Source: Photobacterium marinum (GTDB lineage Bacteria > Pseudomonadota > Gammaproteobacteria > Enterobacterales > Vibrionaceae). Taken from it: DNA of 64,000 nucleotides. The position numbers and the translations under genes were made by a program. Positions 25,542 to 35,058 of the stretch are shown piece after piece. The DNA is taken from NCBI RefSeq assembly GCF_000331515.1, contig NZ_AMZO01000001.1, positions 62,001 to 126,000 of the forward strand, written 5' to 3'. A model generated the notes under the pieces. That model was not told the origin of the DNA, did no database searches, and saw only the letters and a program-made list of their open reading frames with translations. Each line of letters begins with the position of its first letter. The stretch's first letter is position 1.

Positions 25542-26315
25542 GTGGCGAGAGCATTGCCCGTACTTGATGGTGGAACGCCTTTTCAACAAGACTACCTGCC
25601 CGTATTGCTGGACGCTGTAAAGCAATTAAGAGCCGGGTTGGGTAAAACATTACACAGTATATATGTTCACGGCAGTGTTGCCCGCAGGCAGGCGACCCCA
25701 GATAAGTCAGATCTGAATCTGACCGTTATTTTAAACCGCCCGCTGAATACCTCAGAGCAGTCAGTGTTGAATTCGATTCGTTGGCGCATTAGTTCCCGGT
25801 ATCCGTTTGTGACGGCAGTGGAAATCAAGAGTGCCGTGATTGACGATGTTTTGTCGCTGGAGTCGATTTTTACCTGGGGTTTTTGGCTTAAGCATTGTTG
25901 TCTGTGCCTTTTCGGTGATGACCTTTCAACACGCTTTGGCTGTTTTGAAGCCAGCTGGGATATCGCTAAAGCGCTGAATGGTGATATTAAGACTGAGCTT
26001 GATGATTACAAAAAGAAAATCATGGCTACCAAGGTGGTGAAAAATTACCTGGATTACTGTGAGTATATTGCCAGGAAAATGCTCTGGAGCTGTTTTTCAC
26101 TGGTAATGCACCGTGAACAGACGCTGGCACTGTCTATTGAAGAGTGTGCAGATATCTTTCTGAAATATTACCCGGATAGGGAACAGGAGATCGAGCGCCT
26201 GTTCATTTTGGTCAGTCGTACACAGGTGCCCAAAAAAGCCTCTCTGTTTATGATTGAGTCGTTTGGCGGCTGGATTGTGTCTGAATTTGAGAGGATTGAC
26301 CGAAAGATTGGTTAA
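25542..26315 (+). CDS. Nucleotidyltransferase-fold protein of unknown function
   Basis: A 257-residue protein. Residues about 35-65 have the minimal nucleotidyltransferase pattern: a helix, then HGSVARRQATPDKSDLNL, i.e. GS followed 12 residues later by D57. The second metal-binding acid of the usual DxD motif is an asparagine (N59), so catalysis may be altered or absent. The remainder (about 130-257) is helical with several W, C and E residues, like HEPN or GlnE-type helical partners. The start is a GTG at 25542 with AAGGAAG 5 nt upstream. The gene lies just before polB with a 67-nt gap and no terminator, so the two may be cotranscribed. Confidence 0.65.
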   Translation: MARALPVLDGGTPFQQDYLPVLLDAVKQLRAGLGKTLHSIYVHGSVARRQATPDKSDLNLTVILNRPLNTSEQSVLNSIRWRISSRYPFVTAVEIKSAVIDDVLSLESIFTWGFWLKHCCLCLFGDDLSTRFGCFEASWDIAKALNGDIKTELDDYKKKIMATKVVKNYLDYCEYIARKMLWSCFSLVMHREQTLALSIEECADIFLKYYPDREQEIERLFILVSRTQVPKKASLFMIESFGGWIVSEFERIDRKIG

Positions 26316-26382
26316 TCATTTCTAAGCTACTTATTAGGCGGCTATTTGCTGCCTTGTCTCGATAACATAAGCAGAGGTTTTT

Positions 26383-28761
26383 TTGCAGACACAGTCAACA
26401 GGATTTGTCCTGACCAGACAAAGCCGGGATGTCCGGGGCCAGACCGAGATTGTACTTTGGGTGAAAACCGAACAAGGACCATGCCGTTTAGTTGTGCAGG
26501 GAGATAAGCCTGTATGTTTTGTTACGGAAAGTGACTACCCAAATGCAGTGCAGATCTTGCAACAAGCAAATATCCCGGTTACCTGGCGTCAGCTGACGTT
26601 GAAAAATTTTCAACATAAGCCAATGTATGGCTGCTACTGTCAGACAGTTCGTGACAGTTTACAATTGACAACGTTGTTGCGTGGAGAGGGGATTGAAGCG
26701 TTTGAAGCGGATATCCGACTAGCTGACCGCTATTTAATGGAGCGCTTTATTCGCGGCGGGATTGCCTTTACCGGTAACATTCACCCCAAAGCGGGTTACA
26801 GCGAGTTTACACAGGTAAAAGCTAAATCTGCGGAATACCTTCCTAAGCTGTCTGTGGTCTCATTGGATATTGAGTGCTCAGAAAAAGGTGTGCTTTATTC
26901 GGTCGGTTTACACAGCGATATGGACAGCCGTGTCATTATGGTTGGTGAACCAAAAGCCGGAGAAGAGCAGGAAACATGGATCCAGTGGGTGGCGTCAGAA
27001 AAAGATTTGCTACTGGCATTGGAGGCGTGGTTCATCAGCTTTGATCCTGACATCATTATTGGCTGGAACGTTATCGATTTCGATTTTCGTTTGCTATTAA
27101 AGCGTGCGGAATGGAATAAGTTGGGATTACGGATTGGGCGCGGTAAGCAGACACCGCATTGGCGTCAGTCTGCGCAGAATCCAAATCAGGGCTTCATATC
27201 CATTCCTGGCCGAGTGGTGCTTGACGGCATTGATACCTTGAAGACTGCGACTTATAACTTCCGTTCCTGGTCGCTGGAATCGGTATCGCAAGAGTTGCTC
27301 GGAGAAGGCAAGGAAATCCATAACGTTCATGACAGAATGGACGAAATCAACCAGATGTTCCGCAAAGACAAGCTTTCTCTGGCGCGCTATAACTTGCAGG
27401 ATTGCAAATTGGTTACCCGGATTTTTGCTCATACCCATTTGCTTGATTTTGCCATTGAGCGCAGTCGCTTGACCGGGGTTGAGCTTGACCGCGTTGGCGG
27501 CTCAGTCGCCGCATTTACTAATTTGTATTTACCTCAGCTTCATCGTGCCGGTTATGTGGCACCAAGCCTCGACAGCGAAAATTGGATTGCCAGTCCGGGT
27601 GGTTACGTCATGGACTCGAAACCCGGCTTGTATGACTCAGTGTTGGTTTTGGATTTTAAGTCGCTGTACCCTTCGATTATTCGCTCATTTCGTATCGACC
27701 CTATGGGGCTAGTGGAGGGGCTGTTACTACAGGAAGGAAAGGGTGATGGAGAAGCGATTGCCGGTTTCCGTGGCGGTCGGTTCCATCGTAGTAAGCATTT
27801 TCTACCCCAAATGATCGAGGAACTGTGGGCTGCTCGTGATCAGGCGAAACGCGATGGTGAAAAAGCCTTCTCTCAGGCGATTAAGATCATTATGAACTCG
27901 TTTTATGGCGTGCTGGGATCGTCTGGTTGCCGTTTCTTCGATCATCGCCTTGCTTCATCTATCACGATGCGCGGACATGAGATCATGAAAACCACGAGGG
28001 AGTTGATAGAGGGAAAAGGCTACGAGGTGATATACGGTGATACGGACTCAACGTTTGTATCCTTGAATGCTGCTTTTTCTTCAAAAGAGGCCGATAAAAT
28101 AGGTCAGGACTTGGTTGCCTATATCAATCAATGGTGGACCAATCACCTGAAAGAGGAATATAACCTTGAATCAGCTCTTGAGCTGGAATACGAAACTCAC
28201 TATCACAAGTTCCTGATGCCGACGATCCGGGGCCAGGAGACAGGCAGTAAGAAGCGTTATGCGGGGCTGGTGAAACGCGGTGACAATGAGGAGATTGTAT
28301 TTAAAGGCCTTGAGACAGTACGAACCGATTGGACTCAGTTGGCGCAGGAATTTCAGAAGACGCTGTATTATAAAGTCTTTCACGATCAGGATGTGGAAGA
28401 GTATGTTCGCCAGTATGTTGAGAAAGCGAATGCCGGTGAATTTGATGATAAACTCATTTATCGCAAAAGGTTACGTCGTAACTTGTCTGAGTATCAAAAG
28501 AACGTGCCTCCACATGTTCGTGCCGCACGGATGGCTGATGAAGTGAACCAGAAGTTGGGTAGGCCGTTGCAGTATCAGAATGGTGGTTGGATCGAGTACT
28601 TGATCACACTTAATGGCCCTGAGCCAAAAGAAGCATTGCAGAGCCCGGTTGATTACGGACATTATGTTGATAAGCAGTTAAAGCCTGTCGCTGATGGTAT
28701 CTTGCCTTTCATCGGCAAAAATTTCGATGAAATCACGGCTCCTCAGCTGGGGCTGTTTTAG
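26383..28761 (+). CDS. polB: PolB, DNA polymerase II
   Basis: A family B DNA polymerase that restarts replication and bypasses lesions; an SOS gene in E. coli. The 792-residue product has the 3'-5' exonuclease site D162-I-E164, polymerase motif A DFKSLYPSII with D424, motif B around SQAIKIIMNSFYGVLG, and motif C YGDTDST with D553 and D555. It ends with the beta-clamp binding tail QLGLF, as in E. coli. The start is a TTG at 26383 with GAGG 5 nt upstream; no ATG would give the conserved N-terminus GFVLTRQSRD. I see no LexA box (CTG-N10-CAG) just upstream. Confidence 0.97.
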   Translation: MQTQSTGFVLTRQSRDVRGQTEIVLWVKTEQGPCRLVVQGDKPVCFVTESDYPNAVQILQQANIPVTWRQLTLKNFQHKPMYGCYCQTVRDSLQLTTLLRGEGIEAFEADIRLADRYLMERFIRGGIAFTGNIHPKAGYSEFTQVKAKSAEYLPKLSVVSLDIECSEKGVLYSVGLHSDMDSRVIMVGEPKAGEEQETWIQWVASEKDLLLALEAWFISFDPDIIIGWNVIDFDFRLLLKRAEWNKLGLRIGRGKQTPHWRQSAQNPNQGFISIPGRVVLDGIDTLKTATYNFRSWSLESVSQELLGEGKEIHNVHDRMDEINQMFRKDKLSLARYNLQDCKLVTRIFAHTHLLDFAIERSRLTGVELDRVGGSVAAFTNLYLPQLHRAGYVAPSLDSENWIASPGGYVMDSKPGLYDSVLVLDFKSLYPSIIRSFRIDPMGLVEGLLLQEGKGDGEAIAGFRGGRFHRSKHFLPQMIEELWAARDQAKRDGEKAFSQAIKIIMNSFYGVLGSSGCRFFDHRLASSITMRGHEIMKTTRELIEGKGYEVIYGDTDSTFVSLNAAFSSKEADKIGQDLVAYINQWWTNHLKEEYNLESALELEYETHYHKFLMPTIRGQETGSKKRYAGLVKRGDNEEIVFKGLETVRTDWTQLAQEFQKTLYYKVFHDQDVEEYVRQYVEKANAGEFDDKLIYRKRLRRNLSEYQKNVPPHVRAARMADEVNQKLGRPLQYQNGGWIEYLITLNGPEPKEALQSPVDYGHYVDKQLKPVADGILPFIGKNFDEITAPQLGLF

Positions 28762-28785
28762 TAACTAGCATTGAGACGGACAAGT

Positions 28786-28820
28786 AAAAACGCGCACGAA
28801 ATTATCGTGTGCGTTTTTTT
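28786..28820 (+). terminator. Terminator of polB
   Basis: AACGCGCACGA (28789-28799) with TCGTGTGCGTT (28805-28815), one G-U pair, then T to 28820. Confidence 0.92.
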
Positions 28821-28841
28821 GATCCCTGAGATCTATGCTGA

Positions 28842-29153
28842 TCAGTCGAAATACTCGACATTTGTCACTGCGGATTTGATCGCGTGGATCGGATCAAACT
28901 TAATAGCGCCGCGGTTAGGTGTACAGACTTTATAGACATCACCACAATCAAAGATTGCCAGCACGGTTTCATCGGTGCGGAAAACGCTCGGTAGTGTTTT
29001 ACCCACTTCGCAATAGCAAGTCTGGCCTTCATGTTGCCATTCTAGTTTATAAACGCGGTGAGATTGGGATGGAGCAGAGACGTGGTTGGCAATTGATGAG
29101 AATACAGATTCAGCTTGTGTAGAACTTGATGCCGATGGGACGAAAAAATCCAT
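28842..29153 (-). CDS. Small conserved-looking protein of unknown function
   Basis: A 103-residue soluble protein. The strong AGGAGG ribosome site 5 nt before the ATG and the codon usage make it a convincing gene. Residues 33-103 alternate as short strands (RVYKLEWQHEGQTCYCEVG, AIFDCGDVYKVC) with four cysteines. The first 30 residues are Ser/Ala-rich and probably flexible. No family recognised. It converges on polB. Confidence 0.7.
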   Translation of the reverse strand: MDFFVPSASSSTQAESVFSSIANHVSAPSQSHRVYKLEWQHEGQTCYCEVGKTLPSVFRTDETVLAIFDCGDVYKVCTPNRGAIKFDPIHAIKSAVTNVEYFD

Positions 29154-29406
29154 GGTTCCCTCCTGTGAAGCGTTATTTCTTAAAGCACTTATGGAAATAA
29201 ACGCAGATAAATATTCAAACTATCGCTCCAGATAGCCGGAAAACGGTATCAAAATCTGCATTGATGTGCAAGATGGTTGAATAATCAATCATTGATATCA
29301 TTTTTGAATCAAACAGTTAGAAAAGTAAACAGTGACTAAATCGCTATATTTGGTTCTGTAACCGGATCTGCCGTATTATTTAAATAAAGCATAACGGGAG
29401 GAGTGT

Positions 29407-29667
29407 ATGGAACAACTTGAGTTTTTCTCGATTCCGAGCCCGTGTGTTGGTGTTTGTCAGGTTAATGAGCGTGGTTACTGTAAAGGTTGTATGCGAAGCA
29501 GGGAAGAGCGTTTTAACTGGCAGAAAATGACGCCAGACCAACAGAGAAATACCATCCGTTTATGCCGTCAGCGTTATCTCAGGATGAAGCGGAGAGCACA
29601 ACAGGACACTCAGTCAGCCGCACAAGCCGAGCAGGATGTGACAGGTCAGCAGTCGCTTTTTGATTAA
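29407..29667 (+). CDS. DUF1289 protein, YdhL-like
   Basis: An 86-residue protein with the DUF1289 pattern: SPCVGVCQVNERGYCKGCMR, four cysteines likely binding a metal or Fe-S cluster, followed by R-rich helix (RFNWQKMTPDQQR and RLCRQRY). E. coli YdhL has the same N-terminus (EQLEFF) and C-terminal SLF. Function unknown. GGGAGGAG lies just before the ATG. Monocistronic with its own terminator. Confidence 0.88.
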   Translation: MEQLEFFSIPSPCVGVCQVNERGYCKGCMRSREERFNWQKMTPDQQRNTIRLCRQRYLRMKRRAQQDTQSAAQAEQDVTGQQSLFD

Positions 29668-29702
29668 TATAGCCGGATTTAGAAAGCAGTTTGTTCAGAT
29701 GT

Positions 29703-29730
29703 AAAAAAAGCGCCACAAGGGCGCTTTTTT
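29703..29730. terminator. Bidirectional terminator between the DUF1289 gene and rplY
   Basis: AAAAAAGCGCC, loop ACAAG, GGCGCTTTTTT. Symmetrical, serving both converging genes. Confidence 0.93.
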
Positions 29731-29749
29731 GAAGACTATGAACTCGCAA

Positions 29750-30028
29750 TTAGATGCGTTTGAAGTCCATGTGGTCAACTTTTGGCTTGTACGCGTGACG
29801 CTGGATGTCTTGCGGCTTAACCTTAACTTCTTTACCGTCAACCACTAGAGTGATTGCTTCGTAGAACTCAGGCTTGTCCATTTGGTTGATCACGTCATCG
29901 TGGTTTAGTTCGATAGCTACTGGAGCTTCTTCACCACCGTAGATGATTGCTGGGAACTTGTTTGTTAGACGTAGACGGCGGCTCGCACCTTTACCTAGGT
30001 CAGTACGTACTACTGCTTCGAATTTCAT
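29750..30028 (-). CDS. rplY: Ribosomal protein L25
   Basis: The short single-domain form of bL25 (92 residues; 94 in E. coli), which binds the loop E region of 5S rRNA in the large subunit. The N-terminus [18 protein letters not shown] and the strand [13 protein letters not shown] fit the family. It heads the conserved rplY / radD / rsuA / bcr neighbourhood. A hairpin leader upstream may provide autoregulation. Confidence 0.97.
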   Translation of the reverse strand: MKFEAVVRTDLGKGASRRLRLTNKFPAIIYGGEEAPVAIELNHDDVINQMDKPEFYEAITLVVDGKEVKVKPQDIQRHAYKPKVDHMDFKRI

Positions 30029-30056
30029 CTTAAATACTCTTTAAGTTAGTTTAACG

Positions 30057-30089
30057 AGACATTAAGTAATGCGACCTTACTTAATGTCT
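30057..30089 (-). promoter_or_regulatory. Hairpin leader of rplY, candidate L25 autoregulatory element
   Basis: A perfect 13-bp inverted repeat AGACATTAAGTAA / TTACTTAATGTCT with a 7-nt loop, starting 28 nt upstream of the rplY ATG in the mRNA 5' leader. L25 leaders that mimic the protein's 5S rRNA site are known in gammaproteobacteria. Whether this one belongs to that class needs a covariance model search. Confidence 0.5.
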
Positions 30090-30312
30090 TAAATCGAGCG
30101 CGGATACTAACACCCAAATCAGGAACCGGCAAGATAAAATCATAATAAAATGTCTTAAGTACCTATATTCTCATCAGTTACTCTATTCTTAATTCGTTTT
30201 GGCTGAATTTCATTCGCTTTTTCTTTTTGCCTGATCTGTAAGCTAACTTCTTGGCATCAATAATTATGGTCTTTTGCTAATTAAAGGCAATTCACACAAA
30301 GTCACAACACAA

Positions 30313-30333
30313 GTGATAGTAATTATCATTTGT
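30313..30333 (+). promoter_or_regulatory. Fur box upstream of the heme receptor gene
   Basis: TGATAGTAATTATCA (30314-30328) fits the 7-1-7 Fur palindrome TGATAAT-N-ATTATCA with one mismatch. It lies about 60 nt before the receptor start, so iron repression is expected. Confidence 0.85.
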
Positions 30334-30389
30334 ATTTGGTATTGTTCTTGTCGCTCTTATATTGATAAATGTAACCATAAGAAGGGAAT

Positions 30390-32552
30390 ATGAGTAACAA
30401 GCTTTCTATTGTCGCCAGTTCTGTATTACTCGCGCTGTCACCAGTATTGCAAGCCCAAGAGGATGTTTCTGTTTTTGATGAAGTGGTTGTTTCGGGAACC
30501 CGTTCAGAACAGAGCATCAAAAACGTACCTTCAAGTATTTCGAAAGTAAGTTCCGAAGACATTGAGCAAAATTTAGCAACCAATGTACAGCAGGCGTTGA
30601 AGTATGAGCCAGGCGTTCAGGTAAACGGTCAGGGTCGATTCGGTGTAGAAGACTTCACTATTCGCGGCATGAGTGGCAGCCGAGTTAAGGTCATGGTTGA
30701 TGGTGTAGAGCAGCCGGCATCATATAACCCCGGCGCAGATGTGATGCGCAAGAACAACAATAATTTTGAGCTTGATACTCTTACTGCTATTGAAGTGAAT
30801 AAAGGGCCATCTTCAACCCTTTATGGTAGTGATGCATTAGGCGGTACAGTTTTGATGCGTACTAAAAATCCGGAAGATCTATTGAATGATGGTGACGATA
30901 CCCATGTTGGCTTGAAAACAGGTTATGCAAGTGCCAGCGATGAATATAAGGCGACGGTCGAATTAGCGAATCGTACCGGCGGTTTGGAAACGATGGTTAT
31001 CTATACCTATCGTGATGGTCAGGAAACAGAAACTCACGCCGACGGTGCTGATATTGTCGGTTCTGAACGTGGTGCGGCAGATCCTCTGACTTACACTTCG
31101 CACAATGTATTGGGTAAAGTTTTCTACCAAGTGAATGATAATCATCGTGTTGGCCTGACTGGTGAGTACTTCACTCGAGAGCAGGATATTAATCGCCTTT
31201 CCCGTGAAGGGTACGATGCTGGTGGTGGTTTTATGCCGGGTTTTGTTTACACCAAAGTTCGGGGTGATGATAAGGATGAGCGCATTCGTTTGGGGTTAGA
31301 GCACGAATGGTTGGCGACTAATGTCGCTTTCGATAGCCTTGAGTGGAAGCTTAACTGGTCGGAGAGTCAATCCAAGCATAATAACTACGATCATACTGGT
31401 CGTTACGGCAATCGTAATCGTGCTCGTTCAGGGACAGATGAAAGTCTGCAGTTTGATGCTCAGCTACAAAAAGAGCTGGAGTTGGCATCAAGCCGTCATG
31501 AATTAACTTATGGCCTTGCAGCCTCGGATACCTCGTTTGAGTTGAGTTATACAGACTACTTCCTTGATAGCGGCACAAGTAAACCTGGTTCAATGGAAGT
31601 ACCTAAATCTGATTCAGAAAAGCGTGCAGTATTTGTTCAGGATCAGATGTTCTTTATGGATGAACAACTAGTTGTGACTGCTGGTCTTCGTTATGACGAC
31701 TACAAGGCAAAACCTGATGCAACATCAGGTTTGCAAGAGCATAACAGTGATGCTCTGACATCTCGTCTGGGAGCGGTGTACCACTGGACAAATAATATCA
31801 GTACATATGCGCAATATAGCGAAGGCTTCCGTTCTCCGACAATCTATGAACTGTACTACGACAAAAATAATGCTTCACATGGCTATAAGATCGTCTCTAA
31901 CCCGAATCTGAAACCGGAAGAAAGCCAGTCTTATGAGGTTGGTTTACGTGCAAATAACCGATTGGGTGCACTTGAGATAGCGGCGTTCTTCAACGACTAT
32001 GAGAACTTCATTAAGAGTAAAACAGAGAGTATTAATGGTGTTGATGTTACAACTAACGAGAACATAGATAAGGCACGTATTTACGGCGCAGAATTCAAAG
32101 GTAGTCTGTGGCTGGATGAAGCATTGGGTGCCCCGATGGGCTCATATGCGCGCCTTTCAATGGCTTACCTTGACGGTGAAAATAAAGAAAACGGTGACAC
32201 CCTGGATACTATTGCGCCGTTCACGACAGTTGTCGGTTTAGGCTATGACGCACCGAGTGATATTTGGGGGAGTGCCCTAAGCGTTACTATGGTTGCAGCC
32301 AAGAATGATTGGGAACGTCCTGAATCAGGTATGAAGCCTAATGTTAAAGCGCCTAGCTACACAGTGGTGGATTTGACCGCTTACTATCGTCCGATGACGG
32401 ATTTGACTGTACGAGCAGGCCTTTTTAATGCGTTCGATGAAAAATATTGGTTATATCAGGATCTTGAAGGCGTATACGAGAGCACCGTTGGCAAAGATCG
32501 CCGGACTCAGCCAGGTCGTAACTGGGGTATCTCGCTGGATTATGCATTTTAA
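30390..32552 (+). CDS. TonB-dependent heme/hemoglobin receptor, HutA/HemR-like
   Basis: A 720-residue outer-membrane receptor that takes heme iron across the outer membrane with energy from TonB-ExbBD. Signal peptide at 1-22. A TonB box is near DEVVVSG (about 30-36), then the plug domain (about 40-150) and a 22-strand barrel ending in DYAF. The heme-receptor signature is present: FRSP (variant of FRAP) and NPNLKPEE, with a histidine (NASHGYK) between, as in HutA and HemR. AAGGGA precedes the ATG. A Fur box lies upstream. It splits the otherwise conserved rplY-radD pair, consistent with an acquired or relocated gene. Confidence 0.92.
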   Translation: MSNKLSIVASSVLLALSPVLQAQEDVSVFDEVVVSGTRSEQSIKNVPSSISKVSSEDIEQNLATNVQQALKYEPGVQVNGQGRFGVEDFTIRGMSGSRVKVMVDGVEQPASYNPGADVMRKNNNNFELDTLTAIEVNKGPSSTLYGSDALGGTVLMRTKNPEDLLNDGDDTHVGLKTGYASASDEYKATVELANRTGGLETMVIYTYRDGQETETHADGADIVGSERGAADPLTYTSHNVLGKVFYQVNDNHRVGLTGEYFTREQDINRLSREGYDAGGGFMPGFVYTKVRGDDKDERIRLGLEHEWLATNVAFDSLEWKLNWSESQSKHNNYDHTGRYGNRNRARSGTDESLQFDAQLQKELELASSRHELTYGLAASDTSFELSYTDYFLDSGTSKPGSMEVPKSDSEKRAVFVQDQMFFMDEQLVVTAGLRYDDYKAKPDATSGLQEHNSDALTSRLGAVYHWTNNISTYAQYSEGFRSPTIYELYYDKNNASHGYKIVSNPNLKPEESQSYEVGLRANNRLGALEIAAFFNDYENFIKSKTESINGVDVTTNENIDKARIYGAEFKGSLWLDEALGAPMGSYARLSMAYLDGENKENGDTLDTIAPFTTVVGLGYDAPSDIWGSALSVTMVAAKNDWERPESGMKPNVKAPSYTVVDLTAYYRPMTDLTVRAGLFNAFDEKYWLYQDLEGVYESTVGKDRRTQPGRNWGISLDYAF

Positions 32553-32574
32553 TATAATTTGCTGATATATAAGC

Positions 32575-32600
32575 AAAGCCGCACACAAGTGCGGCTTTTT
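32575..32600 (+). terminator. Terminator of the heme receptor gene
   Basis: GCCGCAC, loop ACAA, GTGCGGC followed by TTTTT. Confidence 0.92.
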
Positions 32601-32633
32601 GCTGTTTGGGACTCTTTGTATGAGCAAGAATGG

Positions 32634-34376
32634 TTAGTCTTTTTTGTATTGATCGAGATCGAACAGTTTATCCCTGATAGCCCAGAAACGGCCGCTTTTG
32701 CGGGCAATAATAATTTCTGGCGGACGTAGCCGATGTTCATTGTTAGCAACTTTGGTTGGTGCCGTATCTGTAAATGGACGGTGGCGATCAACCAGATGTG
32801 GGTTAATAAACTTTTTGAGGAAGTTATCTTTTTGAGTTTTGGTGGATAGTGGCCAGATCTCGCTGATTTCCGAATCTGCATCACTAATATAGATGACTTT
32901 CAGTTGTGGTTTGCCAAATTTGTTTTTTCCCGGCTCCAGACGCAGATCGGTACATTTCATGATCATTGCATCTTTGAGCTTCAACGCATCACGTAGCTTT
33001 TTGTCCGGATCCACCATTACGGCATCACAGATGTGGCAGCGTCGGGCGGCAATGTCATTATCGGCTCCACATTCTTCACAGTATTTAGCCCGGAAGCGGT
33101 AACCGCATTCTTCTCGTTCGCCGTCATCATCCTCAAAATAGCCCTGACAGCGGCGACCATAGTGTTCAATCAGGAATCCGGCGGGATCCAGTTTGCCCCA
33201 GAAGCTGTTTTTAAATCCGCAGGCAGGGCAGGGAACCATGATGACTTCACTGGCGCTGTCGGGTTTGGGATCGCCGACTTCCGGTTGGTACAGGTCATAA
33301 CAGTTTCCTGCATACTCCAGAATCAGGCAGTCTTCTTTTCCGTCATACAGACGCAGGCCGCGGCCGACAATCTGTTGATACAGACTGATGGATTCTGTTG
33401 GGCGCAAAATGGCAATTAAATCAACGTGCGGGGCGTCGAAGCCAGTTGTCAGCACCGAAACGTTGACCAGATATTTTATTTCTTGTTGTTTGAAAGCTTC
33501 AATGATGCGATCACGTTCATCAAGAGGGGTATCGCCGACGACTAAAGCCGCTTTCTCTCCCTCAAGGTAACCCATTATTTCCTGAGCATGATTGACGGTC
33601 GAGGCAAAGATCATTACCCCCCGGCGATCTTTTGCATAGTCAATAACCTGGTCGATGATCATAGGGGTAGCACGGCCGGATTTTTCTATCACACTGTCTA
33701 AATCCGCTTCCCGGTATCGGCCATTCGAGGCAGGCTTCAGGCTGGAAAAATCATAGCCAATGACCGCCATATCCATGATTTTGGGTTCGGTCAGGAAGTT
33801 TTCATCCAGCAGGTAGCGGATTGGCAGCTCGAAGATGCAGTCACGGAAAAAACGGTCCTGCTCGGTCCTTACCTGTCCGCGGGTGTGGTATTTGTAGATC
33901 CAGCCCATTCCCAGTCGGTATGGCGTTGCTGTCAGGCCAAGGATTTTGATCCCTGAATTCACTTCCTGCACATGTTTGATCACCCGGCGGTAGGCGCTGT
34001 TCTCATCATCAGGTACACGGTGGCACTCATCAATAACCAATAGTGAGAACTCATTGGCAAACTGATCAAGGCTGTTCACCATTGATTGCACCGAAGCAAA
34101 GACTACTTTCTGATCGGTTTCTTTACGACCCAGCCCGGCAGAAAATATCGATGCTTTTAAACCATAGCTCTCATACTTTTGATGGTTTTGCTCTACCAGC
34201 TCTTTGACATGGGTAAGCACTAAAACCCGGCCACGGGCAATTCTTGCCAGTTCAGCAATGACCAGGCTTTTACCCGCACCAGTTGGCAGGGTGAGCACTG
34301 CAGGTGTGCTGTGTTTGCGGAAATAATGAATGGTCGCGTTAACGCTGTCTTGCTGGTAAGGGCGAAGGGTATACAT
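32634..34376 (-). CDS. radD: RadD, superfamily 2 DNA repair helicase (YejH)
   Basis: A 580-residue ATPase (586 in E. coli) that helps process stalled forks and recombination intermediates and stimulates RecA strand exchange. Walker A is LPTGAGKS near residue 32, the Walker B box is DECH (LVIDECHRV), and motif VI is QIVGRGLRL. The C-terminal zinc-binding part has CxxC pairs (CPACGFKN, YCEECGAD, RCHICD). Position next to rsuA and bcr agrees with the enteric order. Confidence 0.95.
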   Translation of the reverse strand: MYTLRPYQQDSVNATIHYFRKHSTPAVLTLPTGAGKSLVIAELARIARGRVLVLTHVKELVEQNHQKYESYGLKASIFSAGLGRKETDQKVVFASVQSMVNSLDQFANEFSLLVIDECHRVPDDENSAYRRVIKHVQEVNSGIKILGLTATPYRLGMGWIYKYHTRGQVRTEQDRFFRDCIFELPIRYLLDENFLTEPKIMDMAVIGYDFSSLKPASNGRYREADLDSVIEKSGRATPMIIDQVIDYAKDRRGVMIFASTVNHAQEIMGYLEGEKAALVVGDTPLDERDRIIEAFKQQEIKYLVNVSVLTTGFDAPHVDLIAILRPTESISLYQQIVGRGLRLYDGKEDCLILEYAGNCYDLYQPEVGDPKPDSASEVIMVPCPACGFKNSFWGKLDPAGFLIEHYGRRCQGYFEDDDGEREECGYRFRAKYCEECGADNDIAARRCHICDAVMVDPDKKLRDALKLKDAMIMKCTDLRLEPGKNKFGKPQLKVIYISDADSEISEIWPLSTKTQKDNFLKKFINPHLVDRHRPFTDTAPTKVANNEHRLRPPEIIIARKSGRFWAIRDKLFDLDQYKKD

Positions 34377-34432
34377 GAGTTATTGATTTATTGACGCTGT
34401 TGAGTGAATAGCCGGGAAAGAGTGTAACCGAA

Positions 34433-34506
34433 AGTGACGGCGAAAGGCGATAGCCGTCACTGAGTAATGCTGTTTGATTTATTCCGCCAGACCCGCAGGT
34501 TGCGGG
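34433..34506 (-). other. Two hairpins between the GNAT gene and radD
   Basis: AGTGACGGC/GCCGTCACT (34433-34441 with 34453-34461) and CCCGCA-GGT-TGCGGG (34492-34506). Neither has a clear T-tract on the minus strand. They may end or stabilise the GNAT transcript; the role is uncertain. Confidence 0.4.
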
Positions 34507-34563
34507 CCGTAGCAAAATAGTTATATGCAAAAGTAGCGGTATGTGGAGACAGGAAGTCGTGGT

Positions 34564-35058
34564 TCAGGACGCGATGTTCAACGGCACTTCTTCTTGTTGA
34601 ATGGTTTTGGTCATCATGCAGAACTGACGGCGCGGGATGAAGCCGTGTTTTTCATAAAAGTTTCTGGCTCCGGCGTTGCCGATATTAACTTCAAGCGAAA
34701 GGGCACGGACACCGGCCTTGGTAACCTGGTACTCAATTTGAGGCACCAGTTCAGTGCCAATACCTTGTTGGCGCCATTCTGGCTTGAGGTAGAACTGATC
34801 AATCAAGCCGATACGGCCACCATGTTCAAGACTGAAGCTGTAACTGATGATGATATGGCCGGCGATGATTTTTTCATCGTCCTGTTCTACTTCAATCAGC
34901 CAGGCCTGGCCGAGTTCCGGGTTATTGATGAGCTGCTGGATAGCGTTGTTGGTCTGTTCAACTTTCTTGGGTAGAACTTCGTATTCAAATAGCTCCTCAA
35001 CCAGTTTGAGCAGCATGTCAACGGATGACAAATTTGGCGCAACAAGAGAGATTTTCAT
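34564..35058 (-). CDS. GNAT-family N-acetyltransferase
   Basis: A 164-residue acetyl-CoA dependent acyltransferase. The CoA pyrophosphate loop is RQQGIGTEL (about 108-116), preceded by the strand GLIDQFYLKPEWR and followed by LSLEVNIGNAGARNFYEKHGF, the usual motif B where N and Y contact acetyl-CoA. Substrate unknown. It lies between radD and rsuA on the radD strand. No equivalent is present at that place in E. coli. Confidence 0.9.
   Translation of the reverse strand: MKISLVAPNLSSVDMLLKLVEELFEYEVLPKKVEQTNNAIQQLINNPELGQAWLIEVEQDDEKIIAGHIIISYSFSLEHGGRIGLIDQFYLKPEWRQQGIGTELVPQIEYQVTKAGVRALSLEVNIGNAGARNFYEKHGFIPRRQFCMMTKTIQQEEVPLNIAS

Noticed and set aside
26316..26383. LexA/SOS box before polB
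   Set aside because: No CTG-N10-CAG palindrome near the start was found; SOS control is not supported here.
33033..33419. A 128-codon plus-strand frame inside radD
   Set aside because: Antisense to a well-identified gene, hydrophobic repetitive composition and no ribosome site.
34433..34461. Strong terminator for radD or the GNAT gene
   Set aside because: The hairpin is good but lacks a T-tract in either direction, so it is reported only as a hairpin.
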